64,000 nucleotides of DNA. It comes from Sphingomonas sp. So64.6b. GTDB lineage: Bacteria > Pseudomonadota > Alphaproteobacteria > Sphingomonadales > Sphingomonadaceae. The DNA lies in assembly GCF_014171475.1 (NCBI RefSeq), contig NZ_CP048817.1, positions 744,001 to 808,000 on the forward strand, written 5' to 3'. Shown here in pieces: positions 53,206-63,053 of the stretch (positions are counted from its first letter, which is position 1; each line of letters opens with the position of its first letter). The notes beneath the pieces were generated by a model. The model did no database searches and was not told the DNA's origin. It worked only from the letters and a program-made list of their open reading frames with translations. A program made the translations under genes and the position numbers.

Positions 53206-56200
53206 TTAGCGCAGCTGGATGCGGACACCGACGCGGAAGGCGCGGCCGAGCATGTCCGAATAGGTGCTGTTCGCCGCAAGGCCGGTTTCCGGCACCAACA
53301 ACGGTTCGCGATTGAACACGTTCGTCACGTTGAAGAACATTTCGGCCTTGGACGAACTGCTGATCGCGATCTTCTGCGTCAGGTTGAGATCCACATAGAA
53401 CAGCCCCGACACGTGATTGTCGTCATAGGTCGGATGTTGGTTTGCTTCGGCAGTGGTCGGGTAAACGGGGCATCCGGTCTGACACTCGATGCCATTGGCG
53501 GCATATTTTCCCGCGCTCACGCCACGTCCTACCACACTGACCGAGGTAGTTTCCGAGTCATAGGTCGCGCTCCCGCGGAAGATCCAGGTCGGCGTGGCGC
53601 CCTGGCTGCCGTTCGTACCAACCGTATTGAACACAACAGTGTTCGGGATGCCGGGATCGCTGAGGTTCTCGATATAGCGCGTCGCCACGCCGCGCAGGGT
53701 GAAATTGCCTGACGCCTTTGCGAAGATGCTGTTGAGCGGCAAACGATAGGAAGCGTCGAAATCGATGCCGCGCACTAGTTTGCGAGCAAAATTGAACGGC
53801 TGGCTGCGGAGCAGGATGCGTGACGTGCTGTTGGGGTCCTGCGTAATGATGGCGCAATACTCCGCCCGTCCCTCGAAGCAGCGATTGACGATATCTTGCG
53901 CGCTGAGCGTGTCGATCGCATCCTTCATGTCGATGCGGAAATAATCGACCGACAGGTTGAAGCCACGCAGGAACCTCGGCGAAAGGACCGCGCCGATATT
54001 CCAGGAATTGGCCTTTTCGGGACGCAAGTTCGGATTACCCACGTTCAGCGCCGAATAGGAGATGCTCGACCCATAATTGCCGCCATTTGGCCCACTGCCT
54101 GCGCCGAACGGATTGCTTACGGCATCCGTGTTCGATGAACCGGCCTGATACAGCTCATTGAGGTTGGGCGCGCGGATGTCGCGCGAACGCGTCACGCGGA
54201 ACCGTATGTCCTCAATCGGTTGCCAGGTCGCGCCGAGCTTCCACGTCGTGACATAGCCGGACGTCGAATAGTCGGTCGCGCGCACCGCGCCGTTGAATTC
54301 CAGGCCAAGGCCAAGCGGAATAACGGTCTCGAGATAGGCTTCCTTCACATTATATTTGCCGTTGGTCGGCAGGTAATTGCCCACCGACCAAGTGTTGCTC
54401 GTGGTGAGGCCGCCGCCGGGATTGGCGGTGACGGTCGGCTGGAACTCGGCAGGGACGAAACCGCTGATCTTTTCCTCGCGATATTCGCCGCCGACCGCGA
54501 TACTGACGTCGCCGGCCCAGGTCGCGAACGGCGTCAACGACAGGTTGGCACCGATCACTTTTTGCTCGGCAATCTCGTCGCGATAGGGGTTGCCGAGAAT
54601 ATATGCGATCGCCGCGGGATCGCCGACGCCGACGCCAAGGCGGTTGAGTGGCCGGCAATTAGAATCGTTATTCGTGGTGCTCGCATCGACATTGATGTGG
54701 CACTGGATCGAGCCCACGGCATAGCCACCCGGATTACCCGCCTGAGCGAATACGGCGTCGACCGCGCTCGCCGTGCGCTGCGTGTGCATGATGTTGGTCA
54801 GTTCTTCGTGCAGTTCGGCGCGGCCATATTGCCCGTAAATATCCCAATGGGCCGCCTTGCCGAACGCTTCGAACTTGCCTTCGGCGCCGATTACGTAGCG
54901 CTGCACCTTCCGTTCGTTTGCCACGCCGCGGAACGGGAGATCGACCGCTGTCGTGCCGATCGTCACGCCCGTGATCCCTGCCAGCTGCGCGGCCCCGAGC
55001 GCGTTGATCAGATAGGCATTATCCGCCGCCAGCGTGCTGGCGCCAGCCGCGCCGAAGCCGACATTGGCAGCGTTGAAGGCTGTCGTAGTGGACGCAAGGT
55101 TGGGACCGGCGTTGAACAGAATCTTCTGCCGGTTGTACGATCCCTCGGCGAACAATTCGATGCCATCGCCGATTTCATAGCTGAGCCGCGCGAACCCGCC
55201 ATAGCGGTCGTCCTTGGGATCGAGACCGATCTGCCGGCCGGAATCATTGACCTGCCAGCTGCCGCCCTGAGTCAGCGTCGGTGGGGCGCTGCCATTCGCC
55301 GCGGGGAAGGTCAGCGCGCCATATTGATATTGCTGGACCTGACCGCCCTGGCCGAAATAAGTGCCGCGCAGCCGGTTCGCCACGCCGCCGGACGAATTGA
55401 GGATCATGCCACCCGGGGTCGAGTTCGACGCACCGACCTGACGGCGGATCAGATATCGTGGTGTGGTGCTGCCGTTCACCCAGTTGGGATCCTGGATGCG
55501 CACATAACCCGTCGCGTTCCAGTCGCGATCCACGCTGAAGATGCCGTCGCGGTGCGCGATCTCGCCGCTTAGCAAGATATGGCCGCGCCCACCGGCGAAG
55601 GAATGACCGGCGGTTGCCTCGAACGAATAATTGCCGCCATCGCCATAAGTCGTGATGCCGCTGTCGGCGGAAAGCTTCAGCCCTTCGTACTTCTTGTCGA
55701 GGACGAAGTTGACGACGCCCGCGACGGCATCCGAACCATAGGCCGCCGAAGCGCCGCCGGTGACGACCTCGACGCTTTTGATCAGCCCCTGTGGAATCGT
55801 GTTGACGTCGACCAATCCAGTGATTGTCGAGCCGACCGAGCGTCGGCCGTCAAGCAGCACCAGCGTCCGGGTCTCGCCCAGGTTACGCAGGTTGAGCGCG
55901 TTGATACCCGCCTGGCCGCTGCTGAGGTTGAGACGCGAGTTGGCTGGGCGCGTCGACCCGGCGAGCGACGGCAGCTGGTTGACGAAGTCGGCAATGTTGT
56001 TGGACGGCGACTGGTTCTGGATCTCTTCCTGCGTCATGACCGTGAGCGGCGTCGGCGCCTGGAAGCCATCGCGGATGATGCGCGTGCCGGTGACGACGAT
56101 CTCGCCAGTGTCCTGCTCTGCGGCTGACTGGGCGGGCGCGTCCTGCGTCGGCGCTGCCACGGCTTGCGCGAAAGCGGCGCCCGGCATCGTGCAGGCCAGG

Positions 56201-56256
56201 GCGGCAAAAGCGGTACTCGAAACGAGGACCGATTTGAGCGACTTGGAACTAATCAT
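53206..56256 (-). CDS. TonB-dependent receptor (large oligosaccharide/peptide type)
   Basis: A 1016-residue receptor. AGGGGG lies nine bases before the ATG at 56256; the signal peptide ends GAAFAQ. The TonB box region is EIVVTGTRIIRDGFQAPTPL, and the plug has LLDGRRSVGSTITG and VVTGGASAAYGSDAVAGVVN. The barrel ends in AFRVGVRIQLR. It has no STN domain. The plug type matches the STN receptor at 6195 but the proteins are otherwise different. It is read toward the serine hydrolase gene (86 bp gap). The cargo is unknown. Confidence 0.92.
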   Translation of the reverse strand: MISSKSLKSVLVSSTAFAALACTMPGAAFAQAVAAPTQDAPAQSAAEQDTGEIVVTGTRIIRDGFQAPTPLTVMTQEEIQNQSPSNNIADFVNQLPSLAGSTRPANSRLNLSSGQAGINALNLRNLGETRTLVLLDGRRSVGSTITGLVDVNTIPQGLIKSVEVVTGGASAAYGSDAVAGVVNFVLDKKYEGLKLSADSGITTYGDGGNYSFEATAGHSFAGGRGHILLSGEIAHRDGIFSVDRDWNATGYVRIQDPNWVNGSTTPRYLIRRQVGASNSTPGGMILNSSGGVANRLRGTYFGQGGQVQQYQYGALTFPAANGSAPPTLTQGGSWQVNDSGRQIGLDPKDDRYGGFARLSYEIGDGIELFAEGSYNRQKILFNAGPNLASTTTAFNAANVGFGAAGASTLAADNAYLINALGAAQLAGITGVTIGTTAVDLPFRGVANERKVQRYVIGAEGKFEAFGKAAHWDIYGQYGRAELHEELTNIMHTQRTASAVDAVFAQAGNPGGYAVGSIQCHINVDASTTNNDSNCRPLNRLGVGVGDPAAIAYILGNPYRDEIAEQKVIGANLSLTPFATWAGDVSIAVGGEYREEKISGFVPAEFQPTVTANPGGGLTTSNTWSVGNYLPTNGKYNVKEAYLETVIPLGLGLEFNGAVRATDYSTSGYVTTWKLGATWQPIEDIRFRVTRSRDIRAPNLNELYQAGSSNTDAVSNPFGAGSGPNGGNYGSSISYSALNVGNPNLRPEKANSWNIGAVLSPRFLRGFNLSVDYFRIDMKDAIDTLSAQDIVNRCFEGRAEYCAIITQDPNSTSRILLRSQPFNFARKLVRGIDFDASYRLPLNSIFAKASGNFTLRGVATRYIENLSDPGIPNTVVFNTVGTNGSQGATPTWIFRGSATYDSETTSVSVVGRGVSAGKYAANGIECQTGCPVYPTTAEANQHPTYDDNHVSGLFYVDLNLTQKIAISSSSKAEMFFNVTNVFNREPLLVPETGLAANSTYSDMLGRAFRVGVRIQLR

Positions 56257-56359
56257 ATTGTAAACCCCCTGAGCCACGTGTTGCCGTGTGATCCCGGCTA
56301 TTAAGTAACAAGAATGTTGCGCTGCGCCATAGTTTCTGTGGGGAGAGTCATAGCCTTAT

Positions 56360-56371
56360 GGCATGTATGCC
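56360..56371. promoter_or_regulatory. Palindrome GGCAT-GT-ATGCC upstream of receptor
   Basis: A perfect 5-2-5 dyad about 100 bp upstream of the receptor start, in the 252-base gap shared with the ampG-like gene. It is a possible operator; no gene is seen in this gap. Confidence 0.3.
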
Positions 56372-56508
56372 TTGAAACATGGCCCATAGCGTTGCGCCTG
56401 TGCCACAGTGCGGCATTGACTGATCTCGGCGGACGGTCGAGCCTGTGCCGATCCTCGCTGATGGAGCCGTGATGCTGCCTGTTTTGACCGTCGTTCCGGC
56501 TTTCCATT

Positions 56509-58011
56509 TTGGCTGATGCCGCACTGATCGGGGACGCTGCACCCGCCATCCGGCCAGGCCTCGGGCGCATGGCGCTGTACGTGCTGCTCGGCTTTTCCGC
56601 CGGCTTGCCTTTCTACATGTTTTCAACCGTCCTTGCGCTCCGGCTGACCGAGCATGGCGTTGGCCTGGTGGTGATCGGCTTCTTCGCCTGGGTCACCTTG
56701 CTGCCGACCTTCAAATTCCTCTGGGCACCGTTGCTCGACCGCTTCGACGTGCCGGGCTTTGCGCGCTTCTGGGGCAAAAGGCGCGGCTGGATCATGCTGT
56801 CGCAGCTCGGCATCTTCACCTCGATGGTGGCGATGGCGTTCACTGCGGCCGATCAATATCTCGCAGTCACCGCGCTGTTCGCGGTGTTGCTCGCCTTCTG
56901 GACCACGACATTGGAGGTCGCGGCCGATGCCTGGCGCATCGAACTGGCGCCGACTCAGGACGAGCAGGGGCCGATCGTCGCGGCCAATTTGTGGGGATAT
57001 CGTACCGCGATGGTCGCGGCGGGCAGCGGCGCGTTGCTCGTCGCCGACCGGGCGGGCTGGGACAATGCCTATTTCCTGATTGCGGCGGCAGCGTTCCTGC
57101 CGTTTCCACTGCTCGTTGCGATGCGCCCCGAGGAGAAGAGCGGCGGCGGTCGCTGGGTGGCGTTGGCGACCGGGATCGCCGCGAGCTTCGTCGTCCTGCT
57201 GATCGTCGCGGTGCTCACCGCAGCGGTCGGTTGGGTCGTGCTCGATCTCGCGGCCGGTGCTGGCATCAGTTCGAAGACCAATGTAACGCCGGTTGTGCTG
57301 GGCACCTGTCTGTTGCCGTTCATCATTATGGCGGCGGCACTGCCGAAGATTCGCAGCGCGCCGCCAACGGTCTGGTACCGGCAATCGGCGGCGATCGGAC
57401 CCTATGTCGATATCTTCTGGCGCTACAGCTTCGGCGCGCTGGCGATCCTGGCCTTCGTCTCACTCTACCGGATGGGCGACGTGCTGGCGCTCACCCTGTC
57501 CAAGCCGATGGTCAAGTCGCTCGGCTATACGCTGACTCAGATCGGTTTTGCCGACGGCGCTGTCGCCCTGTTATCGAGTATGGCGGGTGTGGCGCTAGGT
57601 GGCTGGCTGACCACTCGGTGGCCGCAGGCCTGGACGTTGACCCTCGGCGCGGTCCTTGCCGCATTCGGCAATTTCGGCTTCATCTGGCTCGCGCACCAGG
57701 CGCCGGGAAACACTGCGCTGTATATCGCCACCGCTGCCGATCAGTTCGGCAACGGCATCGCCGGCGCGGTGTTCGTCGTCTATCTCTCGATGCTGGTGAA
57801 TCCGCGCTATCCGGGCGCGCAATATGCCTTTCTGTCGGGCTTTGCCTTCTTGTTGCCGCGCTTGCTCGCGGGTGCGTCTGGATCGATGCAGGGCGTGATC
57901 GGCTATGACGGCTTCTTCCTGTTGTCCGGCGTGCTGAGCCTTGCCGCGATCCTGTTTTTGCCGATCATTGGCCGGATGAAACCGCGCGCACCGGACGACG
58001 AAACGATATGA
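56509..58011 (+). CDS. ampG: AmpG-family muropeptide permease (MFS)
   Basis: A 500-residue protein with about 12-14 membrane helices, of the AmpG branch of the major facilitator superfamily (LYVLLGFSAGLPFYMFSTVL at the start; LEVAADAWRIELAP in the middle). AmpG imports anhydromuropeptides for cell-wall recycling. The start is TTG at 56509 or ATG at 56569; no strong ribosome binding site decides. Its stop overlaps the next gene's ATG, a serine hydrolase, and a DacB-like gene is nearby, which supports a cell-wall role. Confidence 0.8.
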   Translation: MADAALIGDAAPAIRPGLGRMALYVLLGFSAGLPFYMFSTVLALRLTEHGVGLVVIGFFAWVTLLPTFKFLWAPLLDRFDVPGFARFWGKRRGWIMLSQLGIFTSMVAMAFTAADQYLAVTALFAVLLAFWTTTLEVAADAWRIELAPTQDEQGPIVAANLWGYRTAMVAAGSGALLVADRAGWDNAYFLIAAAAFLPFPLLVAMRPEEKSGGGRWVALATGIAASFVVLLIVAVLTAAVGWVVLDLAAGAGISSKTNVTPVVLGTCLLPFIIMAAALPKIRSAPPTVWYRQSAAIGPYVDIFWRYSFGALAILAFVSLYRMGDVLALTLSKPMVKSLGYTLTQIGFADGAVALLSSMAGVALGGWLTTRWPQAWTLTLGAVLAAFGNFGFIWLAHQAPGNTALYIATAADQFGNGIAGAVFVVYLSMLVNPRYPGAQYAFLSGFAFLLPRLLAGASGSMQGVIGYDGFFLLSGVLSLAAILFLPIIGRMKPRAPDDETI

Positions 58012-59027
58012 TGGACGAGCTGGTCGAACGGGCCTTTGCGCCCGTAGCTGCTGCGGTTTCTGATGGGCGCATTCCGGGCGCTACCCTTGGCGTGCTCACC
58101 GTTGAAGGAAAGCGTGCCGTGAAGCTCGCCGGCCATGCCGCATTGGTGCCCGAGCTGGAGCTACTGACCGAAGATCACTGGTTCGACCTCGCTTCGGTTT
58201 CGAAAGTGGTCGCCACCACGACGATGATCCTGCGCCTCGCCGATCAAGGCCGGATCGACCTCGATCGTCCGCTGACCGATGCGATTCCGGACCTGCGCCA
58301 ATATGACGTTCTGGGTGCAGCCGAACGTCGCCTGACCTTCCGCGACTGCCTCGCGCATCGCACTCACCTGCCGGCGGTCGAGCCGATCTACACCTATGGC
58401 GACGATCCCGCCCGGCTGCGCGCTTTCGTGCTGCAGCGCGAATGGAAGCAGGGTCCGTCGGTCTATTCCGACATCAATTATATCCTGCTCGGCATCGCGA
58501 TCGAGCGCATCACCGGCGCGCCACTCTCGGTATGGCCGCTCACCTGTGGCCTGAGCTACGGGCCGCCGCCCGGACCTGCGGTCGCGACCGAAGCCTGCAC
58601 TTGGCGCGGCCGCGTGCTGAAGGGGGAGGTGCATGACGAGAATTGCGCCGCGCTTGGCGGCGATGCGGGCCATGCCGGCCTGTTCGGCACCGTCGCGGGC
58701 GTACTCGATTTCGCACAAGGGCTGCTCGACGGCAGTGGCGCATCGCCTGCGATGCTCAAGGCGATCCGCGAGCCGGCAAATGGCGACCGCACCTGCGGCT
58801 GGGAACGCCGCTTCGCCGGCTGGCCCGGCGGTGATGCCTGCTCGCCCGAGACGATCGGCCATACCGGCTTCACCGGCACCGGCTTGTGGATCGATTTCGA
58901 GCGCGGCCTCGCCTGGACCCTGCTCACCAACCGCGTGCACCCGACGCGCCATCGCGACAGCGGCATCTTCGTGCTGCGACCCGAGGTCGGGGATGCGGTG
59001 GTAAACGCCTGGGACAACAGTATCTAG
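58008..59027 (+). CDS. Beta-lactamase-family serine hydrolase, AmpG-linked
   Basis: A 339-residue protein with S63-x-x-K66 (SVSK), YSD in the YxN position (VYSDINYI), and GHTGFTG as the third motif. It has no obvious signal peptide, so a cytoplasmic role after AmpG import is possible, for example on muropeptides. The start overlaps the ampG stop (ATGA), so both are made from one message. Confidence 0.82.
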   Translation: MMDELVERAFAPVAAAVSDGRIPGATLGVLTVEGKRAVKLAGHAALVPELELLTEDHWFDLASVSKVVATTTMILRLADQGRIDLDRPLTDAIPDLRQYDVLGAAERRLTFRDCLAHRTHLPAVEPIYTYGDDPARLRAFVLQREWKQGPSVYSDINYILLGIAIERITGAPLSVWPLTCGLSYGPPPGPAVATEACTWRGRVLKGEVHDENCAALGGDAGHAGLFGTVAGVLDFAQGLLDGSGASPAMLKAIREPANGDRTCGWERRFAGWPGGDACSPETIGHTGFTGTGLWIDFERGLAWTLLTNRVHPTRHRDSGIFVLRPEVGDAVVNAWDNSI

Positions 59028-59048
59028 AGCCTTCTTTGGTTCACCCCT

Positions 59049-59124
59049 CCGTTCGTTTCGAGCGAACTCGAGAAACCTCACGCAGCACTTGGGCCTGTTT
59101 CTCGACTTCGCTCGAAACGAACGG
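59049..59124. repeat. Long inverted repeat, 28-bp arms (REP-like)
   Basis: The arms 59049-59076 and 59097-59124 are reverse complements with one mismatch and a 20-base loop. The arm contains GTTTCGAGCGAA. I recall closely similar palindromes dispersed in sphingomonad intergenic regions. It lies 21 bp after the serine hydrolase stop and may act as a transcription or RNA-stability element. Confidence 0.75.
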
Positions 59125-59280
59125 GGAGTGATGGGTCAACTAAACGGAGAAGTCATCTAGTAACTGATATATAACGATATTATTCAGAATTTCTGCAGAG
59201 ACGGGGGCCCGAGAGATGCGACACAACCGGTGTCCTATATCTCCGCCTCCTCTGCGCAATTCTGTCGCCACCGCCCCGTC

Positions 59281-59344
59281 GATGGTGGCGATTCAACCAT
59301 CGCACGGGACCGGGCATATGGTCCCTTGCCGGACTTGTACCGGC
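59281..59344. other. Three consecutive stem-loops
   Basis: GATGGT-N9-ACCATC (59281-59301), GGGACC-N8-GGTCCC (59306-59325) and GCCGG-N7-CCGGC (59328-59344) follow each other within 64 bases, just downstream of dacB on its strand. They may form a structured transcript end or part of a small RNA. Confidence 0.4.
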
Positions 59345-59398
59345 GCGCTCTTTCTTAGCGTCGGAAAACAGGGTCGCCGCAGCGATGGCCTCTGGCAC

Positions 59399-60859
59399 TC
59401 AATTCTCCGCCGCGATAAGCTCCAACGCGCGATCCACCAGCTTGGTCGCGCTGGTCCCGTCGGGCATGTCATTGGCATAGGCCGAGAAGATCAGCGTCCG
59501 CCCGCTCTTGCCGGTCATATAGCCCGAAAGCGCAGAACTTGCGTTGAGCGTGCCGGTCTTGGCGAACAATTTACGTTCGAGCATCGTGCCGTTGAAGCGC
59601 TTGGACAAGGTTCCGTCCACGCCGCCGATCGGCAGCGTTTCGCGAAATGCCACACCCCAGGGTTGGCTCGCGATCCAGCGCAGCAGGATCGTTACACCGC
59701 GCGGCGCGACGCGATTGTAGCTCGACATGCCGGAGCCGTCGGAGAAATCATAAGCGGTGCGCGGCACACCGGCGCGCTCCAGCATCGCGCGCACTTCGGC
59801 GGCGCCATCGGCGATCGATCCGCTGCCGGCGCGATGGCCGACCCGGCGCAACATCAGTTCGGCATGGAGGTTCTGGCTGACCTTGTTGATCAGCGTCAGG
59901 TCCTGGATCAGCGGTAGCGGGGTGAGCTGGGCAAGCGGCAGCTCGCGTGGCGGCTGCGGCGCCGGCGCACCCTGGCGTATCGCCGGGTCGTCGGTCGGGC
60001 CGAGCGGGCGATGCCGCGCCATCACCGCGCCCGTAACCCGCACGCCACGCGCCTCAAGCAAGCGTTTGAATGTCCAGGCGGTATAGTGCGCCGGATCGTC
60101 GATACCGAGGCGCAGCAATTCGGGCTTCGCATCGGCCAGGATCGTGCCGCTCAGGCGCAGCAGCGTGCCATTCGGGGCGCGGTCGAATTGCAGGTCTGTC
60201 TTGCCCTTGGCCACCGTCACGGCGCGGTTGTCGACGGTATAATAGGGTGGCAGGTCGAGCCGCGGTGCCGCACCGACTGCACCCGGCGTTACCTGCAATG
60301 GCAGCTCATTATCGTCGAGCGTCAGTGCCGATGTGGCCGTGCCCGAGCGCGTCGGGATGTTGTTCCAGCTCATCCCCGGACCCCAGCGCTGGTCGGGATA
60401 GATGCTGTCGTCGCCAATCACGTCATGCACCACGCGCGCCTTGGCAGCGACCGCATCGGCCAGCGTGGCGAGGCAGTCGGCGGCGCAATCGGTCGCATTG
60501 GACAGCCGCGCATCGCCACGACCTTCGAGTACTATGTCAGGCACAGTCTTGCCCGCCCGATCGAGCCGCACCGCGGTGCCGCCATCCGTATCGGGCTGGT
60601 CGAGGCCACTCAGTGTCGCGAAGGCGGCGGCGGTGGTGAAGATCTTGGTGTTCGAAGCGGGAATGAAGCGCTGGTCGGGATTGATCGCGACGATCTCGCG
60701 CCCGTCTTCGGTCGTGACGACCAGCCCGAACCGCGTGCCAGGCGCCGCTTCGGCCAGCGCCGTTTCGACGCGCTTCTTGAGCGACTGCGCGTCCTGCGCA
60801 GCAAGCGGCGAGGCGAGCGTCAGGACCAGAATGGCGGCGGTCAGTTTCGATGGCGTCAT
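59399..60859 (-). CDS. dacB: D-alanyl-D-alanine carboxypeptidase/endopeptidase (PBP4 family)
   Basis: A 486-residue exported serine peptidase of class S13. The motifs are S69-x-x-K72 (ASNTK), SDGSGMSSYN with the SxN-like element near residue 370, and KTG in AKTGTLN. A large insert between the first two motifs is typical for the family, as is a signal peptide (ILVLTLASPLAAQ). It trims D-Ala from peptide stems and cuts cross-links in the periplasm. It converges on the AmpG/serine hydrolase unit. Confidence 0.92.
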   Translation of the reverse strand: MTPSKLTAAILVLTLASPLAAQDAQSLKKRVETALAEAAPGTRFGLVVTTEDGREIVAINPDQRFIPASNTKIFTTAAAFATLSGLDQPDTDGGTAVRLDRAGKTVPDIVLEGRGDARLSNATDCAADCLATLADAVAAKARVVHDVIGDDSIYPDQRWGPGMSWNNIPTRSGTATSALTLDDNELPLQVTPGAVGAAPRLDLPPYYTVDNRAVTVAKGKTDLQFDRAPNGTLLRLSGTILADAKPELLRLGIDDPAHYTAWTFKRLLEARGVRVTGAVMARHRPLGPTDDPAIRQGAPAPQPPRELPLAQLTPLPLIQDLTLINKVSQNLHAELMLRRVGHRAGSGSIADGAAEVRAMLERAGVPRTAYDFSDGSGMSSYNRVAPRGVTILLRWIASQPWGVAFRETLPIGGVDGTLSKRFNGTMLERKLFAKTGTLNASSALSGYMTGKSGRTLIFSAYANDMPDGTSATKLVDRALELIAAEN

Positions 60860-60996
60860 GATTGAAGCCTAGAAGGAATGGCGCGCGGAACAACCGGGTA
60901 CCGCTCATACAGAGCGTTGGCGTGGCCATAACCGATGCGCATAGCCGCGGCGTTCCGCGCTTGTCGGCGGGGTGCGTGCGGGTCACAACAGGCGAT

Positions 60997-63036
60997 ATGG
61001 CATGGCAAACGGCTTTTCGACTGATCGCGTGTGCGGTCGCGTTCGCGCTGACAAGCGCCTCGACCAAACCCGACGATCTGGCGGTCGCGCTGGCGCTGCC
61101 CGTGGCTGGCGACCTGACCGGCGCGCGCGACGCGACGCGTTTCGCCTGGGTCGAGAATGAAGCGGGCGTGCGCAATGTCTGGATCGCCGATCGCGGCAAA
61201 CCCGCTCGGCAGGTCACCGCCTTTGCCGGGGATGACGGGCAGCAGTTGTACGATGTCGCGCTCAACGGCGATGGCACGGGCATCGCCTTTGTGCGCGGCG
61301 GCGACGAGGAATTTCCCGACGGCTCGATCCCCAACACAAACGCCGCGACCACGCTGCCAAAACAGCTGGTCTTTGTCGGCAACGCTGACGGTGCCGCGCC
61401 GGTCGCGGTGGGCGAGGGGCATTCTCCGGTATTCACCCCAGACGGCACCCGCGTCGCTTATACTCGCAAGGGTGCGATCTGGCTCTGGGACGGGACAAAA
61501 CCGCGTCAATTGGCGAGCGTCGCGGGGCAAGTGTCGCGGCTACAATGGTCGCCGGATGGCACGCGATTGCTGTTCGTCGACGATCGCGACGACCATAGTT
61601 TTGTCGGCCTGCTCGACATCGCCGGCACCTCGATCCGCTATCTCGATCCGTCATTCGGGTCCTCGGTCGAGCCGGTCTTCTCGCCCGATGGCAAGCAGGT
61701 CGCCTTCATCCACAACGTCGACCCGCCCGCAGGCGCGGCGGCGCAAAGCGGCCCTTACTGGTCACTCCGCGTCGCCGATGCCGCGAGTGGCGTGTCGCGC
61801 GTGGTCTGGAGCGCGCCCGCGGGCGAGGGCGCGCGCTTTTATGGCACGCGCAGCCGCAACCTGTTCTGGGGCGCGGACGGACAGCTTGTCTTCCCCTGGG
61901 AGCGAAATGGCTGGGTGCACCCATTCGCGATCGACGCGGCAAAGGGCGGCGAACCGCGTGACCTGACCCCGGGCGCGTTCGAAGTGCAGAGCTTCCTGCT
62001 CGGCAGGGACGGGCGGTCGCTGATTTATGCCGCCAATGCGGGCGACATCGATCGCAGGCATATCTGGCGCGTGCCGCTTTCCGGCGGCGCGCCGATCCGT
62101 GTGACGCAGGGATCGGGGATCGAAAGTTTTCCGACTTTAGGCGGTGATACGCTGGCGGCGATCGCGACCGACACGACACACCCCGCGCACCCCGTGCTGG
62201 CGGGCCGCACGCTGACGCCGCTGGGGAAGAGGGTCGAAGCACATGGTTTCGTCACGCCCGAACCGGTGCTGTTCAAGGCAGCGGACGGCGTGGAAGTCCA
62301 TGCGCAGCTGTTTCGTGCCCGCGGCCCGGGCAAACATTCCGCCCTGATCTTCGCGCATGGCGGGCCGCGGCGGCAGATGCTGCTCGGCTTCCATCCCAGC
62401 GGCTATTATTCCAACGCCTATATCCTCAACCAGCATTTCGCTGCGCAGGGCTATGATGTGCTCGCGGTCAATTATCGCAGCGGCACGGGTTATGGCAGCG
62501 CGTTTCGCAACGCTGCCGACACCGGTCGCGGCGGGGCGTCGGAATATCGCGATATCCTCGCCGCTGGGCGCTGGCTCGCCGCGCAGCCTCACGTTGACCC
62601 GGCGCGGATCGGCATTTGGGGCGGCAGCTGGGGCGGTTATCTGACCGCGCTGGCATTGGCGCGGAACAGCGACCTGTTCGCTGCCGGCGTGGATTTCCAC
62701 GGTGTGCACACCATGCTGCGCTCGGGCGAGAATAATCTCTCGCCTGATGCGCAGGCGGCCGCGCGCCAGCTGCAATGGAGTTCGTCGCCAATGGGCGCGA
62801 TCGACCAGTGGCGCTCGCCGGTGCTGGTGATCCATGGCGATGATGACAAGAATGTCGATTTCGCCCAGTCGGTGCTGCTGGTGCGCGAACTGACCGCGCG
62901 CCGGATCCCGTTCCGCTCGCTCACCTTTCCCGACGAACGTCATGCATTCCAGCGCTACGCCAACTGGCTGGCCAGCTATCGTGCGACCGATGCGTTCCTG
63001 GCGCAGACGCTGATGCGCAAGGAATCGCTCCCCTGA
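60997..63036 (+). CDS. S9-family prolyl oligopeptidase-like peptidase
   Basis: A 679-residue serine peptidase with an N-terminal beta-propeller of WD40/TolB-like repeats (SRLQWSPDGTRLLFVDDRDD, VEPVFSPDGKQVAFIHN) and a C-terminal alpha/beta hydrolase domain. The catalytic residues are the Ser in WGGSWGGYLTA, the Asp of IHGDDDKNVDF and the His of DERHAFQRY. The start at 60997 gives a signal-like N-terminus (IACAVAFALTSAS); GTG codons further upstream are possible. It is divergent from dacB. Confidence 0.87.
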   Translation: MAWQTAFRLIACAVAFALTSASTKPDDLAVALALPVAGDLTGARDATRFAWVENEAGVRNVWIADRGKPARQVTAFAGDDGQQLYDVALNGDGTGIAFVRGGDEEFPDGSIPNTNAATTLPKQLVFVGNADGAAPVAVGEGHSPVFTPDGTRVAYTRKGAIWLWDGTKPRQLASVAGQVSRLQWSPDGTRLLFVDDRDDHSFVGLLDIAGTSIRYLDPSFGSSVEPVFSPDGKQVAFIHNVDPPAGAAAQSGPYWSLRVADAASGVSRVVWSAPAGEGARFYGTRSRNLFWGADGQLVFPWERNGWVHPFAIDAAKGGEPRDLTPGAFEVQSFLLGRDGRSLIYAANAGDIDRRHIWRVPLSGGAPIRVTQGSGIESFPTLGGDTLAAIATDTTHPAHPVLAGRTLTPLGKRVEAHGFVTPEPVLFKAADGVEVHAQLFRARGPGKHSALIFAHGGPRRQMLLGFHPSGYYSNAYILNQHFAAQGYDVLAVNYRSGTGYGSAFRNAADTGRGGASEYRDILAAGRWLAAQPHVDPARIGIWGGSWGGYLTALALARNSDLFAAGVDFHGVHTMLRSGENNLSPDAQAAARQLQWSSSPMGAIDQWRSPVLVIHGDDDKNVDFAQSVLLVRELTARRIPFRSLTFPDERHAFQRYANWLASYRATDAFLAQTLMRKESLP

Positions 63037-63053
63037 CCTGGCTGCGCAACACG

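Larger units (their letters stand above)
59028..59398. other. Intergenic region between convergent genes with repeat and hairpins
   Basis: No gene is seen in these 371 bases. They contain a 28-bp-arm inverted repeat, an AT-rich stretch (GATATATAACGATATTATTC) and a run of three stems, listed separately. Confidence 0.5.
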
